A stretch of 64,000 nt of DNA from Halapricum desulfuricans (GTDB lineage Archaea; Halobacteriota; Halobacteria; Halobacteriales; Haloarculaceae), in the NCBI RefSeq assembly GCF_017094525.1, contig NZ_CP064788.1, forward strand, positions 1,225,030 through 1,289,029, in the 5' to 3' direction. The translations under genes were made by a program, and so were the position numbers. Numbering within the stretch: position 1 is the stretch's first letter; every line of letters begins with the position of its first letter. The notes under the pieces were generated by a model. That model saw only the letters and a program-made list of their open reading frames with translations. It had not been told where the DNA came from and did no database searches. Shown one piece after another: positions 59,895 to 64,000 of this stretch.

Positions 59895-60479
59895 CTACCG
59901 AGCGACGCTCCAGGCGTGCGCTGTCGTGCAGGCGACGACAGCCAGCAACACTCCGAGCAGGACGAACTGTACGACCAGTGTCGAAGGCGTGAGCAGCCAG
60001 CTTCCGGCGAGCGCGAGCGCGCCGACACCCACCACGGCGGCGTAGTACCGGGGCCAGCGGCGGGTCGTCGGCTGTCGCGCGAGATACGGTTGCAACTGGG
60101 CAGCACGCTCCCTGAGCGTGACCATCCCGCGTGACTTGTCATACGAGACGATGTCCATGTCATCGAGTTTCGGTAGATGACATTGATAGAGCGCGACGTA
60201 GACCCGCTTTCGTTCCGCGTACGAGATCTCGTCGGTCGTCTTGTCGTTTTCGTCCGCGGCGATCCGCTCGGCCAGGTCGCCGATCTCGAGCTGTTTGTCT
60301 GCCGCGTCCAGATATCGCAAGGCACGACGGCGACGGGCGTTTTTCAGCGCGTCGAAGATCGTATCTAGCGAGAGCGCTTCGGCATCCGCGTCTGTCTCAA
60401 CCCCGGCGTCCTCCGGTTCGATCGTCTCTCTGGAAACAGAGGTCGACAGGTCCCCCGGCGAAGAAGTCGCTTCACTCAT
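59895..60479 (-). CDS. DUF7344-type HTH protein with two C-terminal membrane helices
   Basis: 194 aa. After an acidic N-terminus there is a winged-helix region: LDTIFDALKNARRRRALRYL, EIGDLAERIAADENDKTTDE, KRVYVALYQCHLPKLDDMDI and VSYDKSRGMVTLRERAAQL. This matches the haloarchaeal DUF7344 HTH domain. Two hydrophobic helices follow (YYAAVVGVGALALAGSWLL; VVQFVLLGVLLAVVACTTA), so it is probably a membrane-bound regulator. The ATG at 60479 is preferred; the longer frame upstream reads through palindrome F. Confidence 0.82.
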   Translation of the reverse strand: MSEATSSPGDLSTSVSRETIEPEDAGVETDADAEALSLDTIFDALKNARRRRALRYLDAADKQLEIGDLAERIAADENDKTTDEISYAERKRVYVALYQCHLPKLDDMDIVSYDKSRGMVTLRERAAQLQPYLARQPTTRRWPRYYAAVVGVGALALAGSWLLTPSTLVVQFVLLGVLLAVVACTTAHAWSVAR

Positions 60480-60531
60480 CCCACCACCCCGCGTCTCGCT
60501 CGCCGACCACGACCGGTTCGAAATCCACTGA

Positions 60532-60611
60532 TAGTGACCGTTGTACGTCCCTTCCGGATCGACCGTACGAAGCCGTGCGGTCGCACCGGGAAATCGGTAC
60601 AACGGCCGCTA
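60532..60611 (+). repeat. 80-bp palindromic element, family 1, copy F
   Basis: TAGTGACCGTTGTACGTC at the left, core CCCTTCCGGATCG, inner stem GACCGTACG/CGTGCGGTC, then CACCGGGAAATCGGTACAAC and GGCCGCTA. This is close to the consensus. It is followed at once by the tandem repeat at 60612. Confidence 0.85.
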
Positions 60612-60675
60612 TGATACCACCCCTTTTGAACCGCTACTGACTGATACCGCCCCTTTTGAACCGGCCTACTGACCG
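60612..60675. repeat. Tandem repeat, two units of about 30 bp containing CCCCTTTTGAACCG
   Basis: Unit 1 begins TGATACCACCCCTTTTGAAC (60612) and unit 2 TGATACCGCCCCTTTTGAAC (60642), both ending CTACTGAC. The core CCCCTTTTGAACCG recurs at 30806. The repeat ends where the PKD remnant begins. Confidence 0.7.
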
Positions 60676-60884
60676 GCGCGTTCGACGCCTCGGCCAGCAG
60701 TGATCCGGGCGCGGACAACCTGACCTACGAGTGGGACCTTGACGGCGACGGCGAGTACGACGCGACCGGCGTCCAGCTCGACCACCGGTACAGGAGCGAA
60801 GGGACCTACGACGTCACGCTGCGGGTCAGCGACGGCGACGGTGGCGTCGACGCCGATACGATCGACGTGACCGTCGAGTCGTGA
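60659..60884 (+). pseudogene. PKD-domain fragment
   Basis: Without a start codon, the frame to the TGA at 60882-60884 encodes FDASASSDPGADNLTYEWDL, then DGDGEYDATGVQLDHRY and EGTYDVTLRVSDGDGGVDAD. It is a nearly complete PKD domain, whose conserved YEWD and TYDVTLRVSD are clear. PKD domains occur in large surface proteins. Only this last domain remains, cut sharply at the tandem repeat. Confidence 0.8.
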
Positions 60885-61102
60885 GCTGGTCGCGATACCG
60901 TTTCGGACTCGCCGGGGCGCCCTCGGACCGCTCGGTCGGGCACGGAAGACGTGGGAAGGGACAGGGGAAAGCAAGACGGGGCGGGAGCACGAACCCTTCC
61001 CGTGCTTTCCAGCGCGGAAAGCGCTCCCTTCTAGGCGGGCACACCTATTGGACTCTCCCGTTGGAGTATCAAACACACTATGAGGCGCAGTCGACGACGA
61101 GT
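60885..61102. other. Intergenic region between the PKD fragment and a Bat-type regulator
   Basis: About 220 bp with no gene. It contains an inverted-repeat-like stretch (GGAAAGC...GCGGAAAGCGC near 60967-61024), possibly a terminator. Nothing else is clear. Confidence 0.4.
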
Positions 61103-61777
61103 TTACGGGCCAGCGTCTCGCGACGTATCGGATTCGAGCTCCTCGGAGAGGGCCCGATGGCCGAGCCGTTTGGTCGCCCGCCGAAGCCGTGCCGAGACCG
61201 CCTGATCTGAGATGCCGAGTTCGTCCGCCAGCTCTGACATCGTCGTCCGTCTTGGCACGTCGAAGTATCCGCGCTCCAGCGCGAGCGCGATCGTCCGGCG
61301 CTGGCAGGGGCTGAGCAGCTCACTCGCGTGTCCCCCGGCCGAGTCGCTGAGTATCCGCTCGATCGATGTCGAGATATCGTGCTCCGAGCAACGTCGCTGG
61401 AAGCGGCTGACGTCATCGCGCGTGTCGAATCTGAGATGGAAATGCCACCGGTTTCCGACGCCCTTCGCCTGCAAGACCGCAGCACCGACTGCTTCGAGAC
61501 ACCGTAAAAACGGGTCAGACTCGGCTTTCCAGTCGATCCGGTACAGGAGCTCGCCGCTTTCTCGCTCAAGAAACTGGAACGATTCGGCGACGGCGTGTCG
61601 CTGCAGCGCCTCCTCGAACGTCGCTTGCTCGGGGACGTTCACCCATACGTAGCGGAACGTCCCCGAGCCGACCGGAACGATCTGCTCGAATCGGACCCGG
61701 ACCTCGGAAGCAGCGTTCAACGCCGCTCCGAAGGAGAGTTCCGATTGCGGGAGCGACAGTTCCAGTAAGACGGTCAT
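61103..61777 (-). CDS. Bat-type HTH_10 regulator
   Basis: 224 aa. The N-terminal domain (VNVPEQATFEEALQRHAVAE, LYRIDWKAESDPFLRCLEAV) is the Bat/HTH_10-associated sensor region. The C-terminal HTH_10 is LSPCQRRTIALALERGYFDV, then TTMSELADELGISDQAVSAR. It belongs to the same superfamily as the protein at 50546 but is shorter and lacks PAS and GAF domains. It acts alone, with no clear operon partner. Confidence 0.88.
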   Translation of the reverse strand: MTVLLELSLPQSELSFGAALNAASEVRVRFEQIVPVGSGTFRYVWVNVPEQATFEEALQRHAVAESFQFLERESGELLYRIDWKAESDPFLRCLEAVGAAVLQAKGVGNRWHFHLRFDTRDDVSRFQRRCSEHDISTSIERILSDSAGGHASELLSPCQRRTIALALERGYFDVPRRTTMSELADELGISDQAVSARLRRATKRLGHRALSEELESDTSRDAGP

Positions 61778-62136
61778 GGGTCACCTACCACTGGCTGTCC
61801 GCGGAATTGAAGACGTTCGACAGGCGGGGATTCAGGATCATCGGTATGTGTCCCCCATCTCAAAACGTACTCGTGCATTAGTTATAAAACCTACAGTTGC
61901 GGACATTCTCACTCGTTGTCGGCCGCAGTCCGGGACTGCCGGCGAGCGACGGCCACGTCCGGGACGTCGCGGCGATTTTCACCCGGACTGGCGACGGCCA
62001 GCAGCGGGCGGTTTCCGGGAAAATCGCGCCGTTCGGTCCGAGTGACTGCCATCGCGCCGAACGTCCCGTCACGAACGACGGCAAAGTTACACACTATTGA
62101 TGTGTTTATCCGGGAGGCGGCCATACGGGAGAGCGT
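61778..62136. other. Intergenic region before the rhodanese gene
   Basis: About 360 bp. A possible 47-codon frame on the minus strand (61909-62052, MAVTRTERRDFPGNRPLLAV) has no recognised homology. An AT-rich block near 61873 (ATTAGTTATAAAACC) may be a promoter. Nothing else is clear. Confidence 0.4.
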
Positions 62137-63027
62137 ATGACAGAACACGGCGTCGACGCGCTCGTGACGGCGGACTGGGTCGAAGATCACCTCGAGGAGT
62201 TCCAGGCGGACGATCCGGAGTATCGGCTCGTCGAGATCAACAACCCGACGGTCACTGCGGACTCGGAGTACACGCCGTACGAAGACGGGCATATCCCGGG
62301 CGCGACCTTCTTCCACTGGGAAGAGGACCTCAGCGATCCGGTGGCGCGGGACATCTTGGACAAGGGGTCTTTCGAGACGCTGAACGGCGAGGCGGGGATC
62401 ACCGAGGACTCGACAGTCGTCCTCTACGGCGGCGGGCGGGTCCCGAACTGGTTCGCGCTGTTCGGCTACTGGGAGTACAAGTACTTCGGCCACGAGGACG
62501 TTCGCGTCCTCGACGGCGGGAAGACCTACTGGGTCGAGAACGACTACCCGCTGACGACGGGGGTTCCGGAGTTCACACCCCAGGAGTACAACGCGCGGGG
62601 GCCGTTCGAGAACATCCGGGCGTACAAGTCCGACGTCGAGCAGGCGATCGACTCCGGCGTGCCGCTGGTCGACGTTCGCTCGCCGGAGGAGTTCACCGGT
62701 GAAGTCATCGCCCCCGAAGGACTGCAGGAGACCGCCCAGCGCGGCGGTCACATCCCCGGCGCGAGGAACGTTCCGACGACCTCGGTCCTGAACGACGACG
62801 GGACGTTCAAGAGTCCCGACGAGCTGCGGGCCCTGTACGAGGAAGTCGGGATCGGGGAGGATCAGTCGGTCATCACCTACTGCAGAGTCGGCGAACGCTC
62901 CTCGATCGAGTGGTACGTCCTGCACGAGCTGCTGGGCTTCGACGACGTCGAGAACTACGACGGCTCCTGGACCGAGTGGGGCAACACCATCCGCGCCCCG
63001 ATCGAGACGGGCGAGAGCAAGCAGTAG
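62137..63027 (+). CDS. Thiosulfate/3-mercaptopyruvate sulfurtransferase (tandem rhodanese)
   Basis: 296 aa with two rhodanese domains. The first (about 10-135) lacks the active-site Cys (VVLYGGGRVPNWFALFGYWE). The second (about 165-290) has the loop ITYCRVGERSS, whose Cys carries the persulfide. EVKL-like VDVRSPEEFTGEV and HIPGARNVPT are typical. This is the two-domain layout of haloarchaeal TssA/TssB-type sulfurtransferases. Sulfur donor not known. It starts at ATG 62137. Confidence 0.92.
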   Translation: MTEHGVDALVTADWVEDHLEEFQADDPEYRLVEINNPTVTADSEYTPYEDGHIPGATFFHWEEDLSDPVARDILDKGSFETLNGEAGITEDSTVVLYGGGRVPNWFALFGYWEYKYFGHEDVRVLDGGKTYWVENDYPLTTGVPEFTPQEYNARGPFENIRAYKSDVEQAIDSGVPLVDVRSPEEFTGEVIAPEGLQETAQRGGHIPGARNVPTTSVLNDDGTFKSPDELRALYEEVGIGEDQSVITYCRVGERSSIEWYVLHELLGFDDVENYDGSWTEWGNTIRAPIETGESKQ

Positions 63028-63167
63028 TCGTACCGTCGACACCCGACGTTTTCCCGGAGCGGATCGACGGACTCGACGGACCTGATCGACCACGCCGGCC
63101 ATTGTTTCGCCCGATCGGGCCTCGCCAGGCCGACAGCGTTAGAAGTGCCAGTCGTGTAGCACCCATT

Positions 63168-63872
63168 ATGGATCAGCAGACGTCGGACAGGATCGTCGCG
63201 GTCGCAGTCGCGACCGTGCTTGTCGGCGGTGGCGTGCTCACCTGGCAGGCGATCCAGCAACGGCAGACGAGCCACGGGATGATGGGCTCGATGATGGACG
63301 GATCGAGCTCGATGGGCGGCACCGATCCGATCGTCTACGCTGTCGGGACGGTTCTCGCGGTTGCGCTGTTGGTCGGGTTCTACGCGATCGTGCGCAGTGC
63401 GGCCGGCCAAGCGAGCGACGCTTCCGTCGCCGGAACGCGGACGGACGTGACCGGACGACCGTCTGCCGGCATCGGGGAGTCGACGGCGGTCGAAAACGCC
63501 ACAAGCGAGACAGGAGACGCGACACGCGCGCCCGACTCGGAGGGCGAGTCAGACGGGACGGCACAGCAGACGATCGGGGCCCGGTCGGAACAGGACGGCC
63601 CCGACGATGGACCGACGGACGGCGACGGCACACCGACCAGCCGGGTGCTGGAGCTGCTGCCCGACGACGAGCGCCGGATCCTCGAGCCGGTCGTCGAGTC
63701 GCCGGGGATCACCCAGATCGCGCTCCGGGACCGATCGAACTTCTCGAAGAGCAAGGTGAGCCAGACCGTCTCCGAACTCGAAAAGCGCGGCCTGCTCTAC
63801 CGGGAGAAGCAGGGCCGAACCTATCGGGTCTATCCGGGCGACGACCTCGCGGATCGGCACGAGGACTCATAA
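63168..63872 (+). CDS. Membrane-anchored MarR-like HTH protein
   Basis: 234 aa. Two N-terminal hydrophobic helices (about 8-26 and 52-75) flank a Met-rich loop (GMMGSMMDGSSSMGG), which may bind metals. A disordered acidic linker of about 70 residues follows. The C-terminal winged helix is LLPDDERRILEPVVESPGIT, then QIALRDRSNFSKSKVSQTVS and ELEKRGLLYREKQGRTYRVY. It is a haloarchaeal membrane-bound regulator of unknown target. Its TAA stop is the first three bases of palindrome G. Confidence 0.85.
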   Translation: MDQQTSDRIVAVAVATVLVGGGVLTWQAIQQRQTSHGMMGSMMDGSSSMGGTDPIVYAVGTVLAVALLVGFYAIVRSAAGQASDASVAGTRTDVTGRPSAGIGESTAVENATSETGDATRAPDSEGESDGTAQQTIGARSEQDGPDDGPTDGDGTPTSRVLELLPDDERRILEPVVESPGITQIALRDRSNFSKSKVSQTVSELEKRGLLYREKQGRTYRVYPGDDLADRHEDS

Positions 63873-63949
63873 TGACCGTTGGAAGTCCCTTCCGGATCGA
63901 CCGCATGAAGCCGTGCGGTCGCACCGGGAAATCGGTACAACGGTCACGA
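63870..63949 (+). repeat. 80-bp palindromic element, family 1, copy G
   Basis: TAATGACCGTTGGAAGTC, core CCCTTCCGGATCG, inner stem GACCGCATG/CGTGCGGTC, CACCGGGAAATCGGTACAAC and GGTCACGA. Close to copy F, 3.3 kb away. Its first three bases (TAA) are the stop codon of the HTH gene. Confidence 0.85.
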
Positions 63950-64000
63950 TCGCGCGAAAACTGCCGCCACGAACGATCCTGCGCCTCAAAAACGCTCTTA

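Noticed and set aside
61909-62052. 47-codon minus-strand frame before the rhodanese gene
   Set aside because: No homology and no clear promoter or ribosome site; noted only within the intergenic entry.
1-64000. CRISPR arrays
   Set aside because: No set of regularly spaced direct repeats with unique spacers was seen; the dispersed palindromes are single copies far apart.

Overview
This window is chromosomal DNA from a halophilic archaeon (class Halobacteria). The proteins are strongly acidic and Asp/Glu-rich, and third codon positions are GC-rich. Many genes belong to haloarchaeal families: bacterio-opsin-activator (Bat)-type HTH regulators, a HalX response regulator, Tat lipoproteins, DUF5783, DUF6149, DUF7344 and a class II ribonucleotide reductase with an intein. 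A family such as Haloarculaceae is possible, but I cannot fix the genus.

Layout. 0-7 kb holds housekeeping metabolism: a DUF6149 protein (cut by the window edge), an FAD oxidoreductase, homoserine kinase, a CNNM/CBS protein, PdxS, an AIR-synthase-like protein and class I fructose-bisphosphatase. 7-16.3 kb holds a DUF1405 membrane protein, a broken CBS gene, an SDR, a class I amidotransferase divergent from a GshA-type glutamate-cysteine ligase, UspA, TauE/SafE, SOUL, and a co-oriented NifX-like/MBL/wHTH/DtxR cluster. 16.9-21.6 kb is a lactate module: permease plus a 1009-aa FAD/Fe-S dehydrogenase behind an AT-rich control region. 21.6-29 kb has an Nramp-like transporter, two HTH regulators, a RecA-like ATPase with an altered Walker A, a PhnP-like MBL protein and an Fe-S photolyase. 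29.3-30.9 kb is gene-poor, with two isolated tRNA T-arm-like hairpins around a 98-aa ORF and a truncated methyltransferase. 30.9-37 kb has two lipoproteins around a degenerate and an intact membrane histidine kinase. 37.5-38 kb carries a probable IS200/IS605 (tnpB) end and a tiny zinc-finger-like gene. 38-45.3 kb returns to chromosomal genes (MutS-like, acyl-CoA dehydrogenase, CheC, YfcE, SLC13/TrkA-C, BofA). 45.3-48.7 kb is a decay zone around tRNA-Pro(TGG) and a vapBC pair. 48.7-55 kb is signalling and membrane proteins. 55-59.5 kb is the intein-containing ribonucleotide reductase. 59.9-64 kb has HTH regulators, a PKD-domain remnant and a rhodanese.

The most interesting signal is not a gene. 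The window contains at least six copies of an ~80-bp imperfect palindrome whose inner stem covaries between copies, plus two smaller families of similar design. Several copies begin exactly at, or one base after, the stop codon of a host gene. They look like haloarchaeal REP/MITE-type elements. Around them are several broken genes: internal deletions, a one-base frameshift, orphan C-termini and orphan insertion-sequence ends.

All calls are from reading the sequence. Family names are from memory of motifs and no database was searched.
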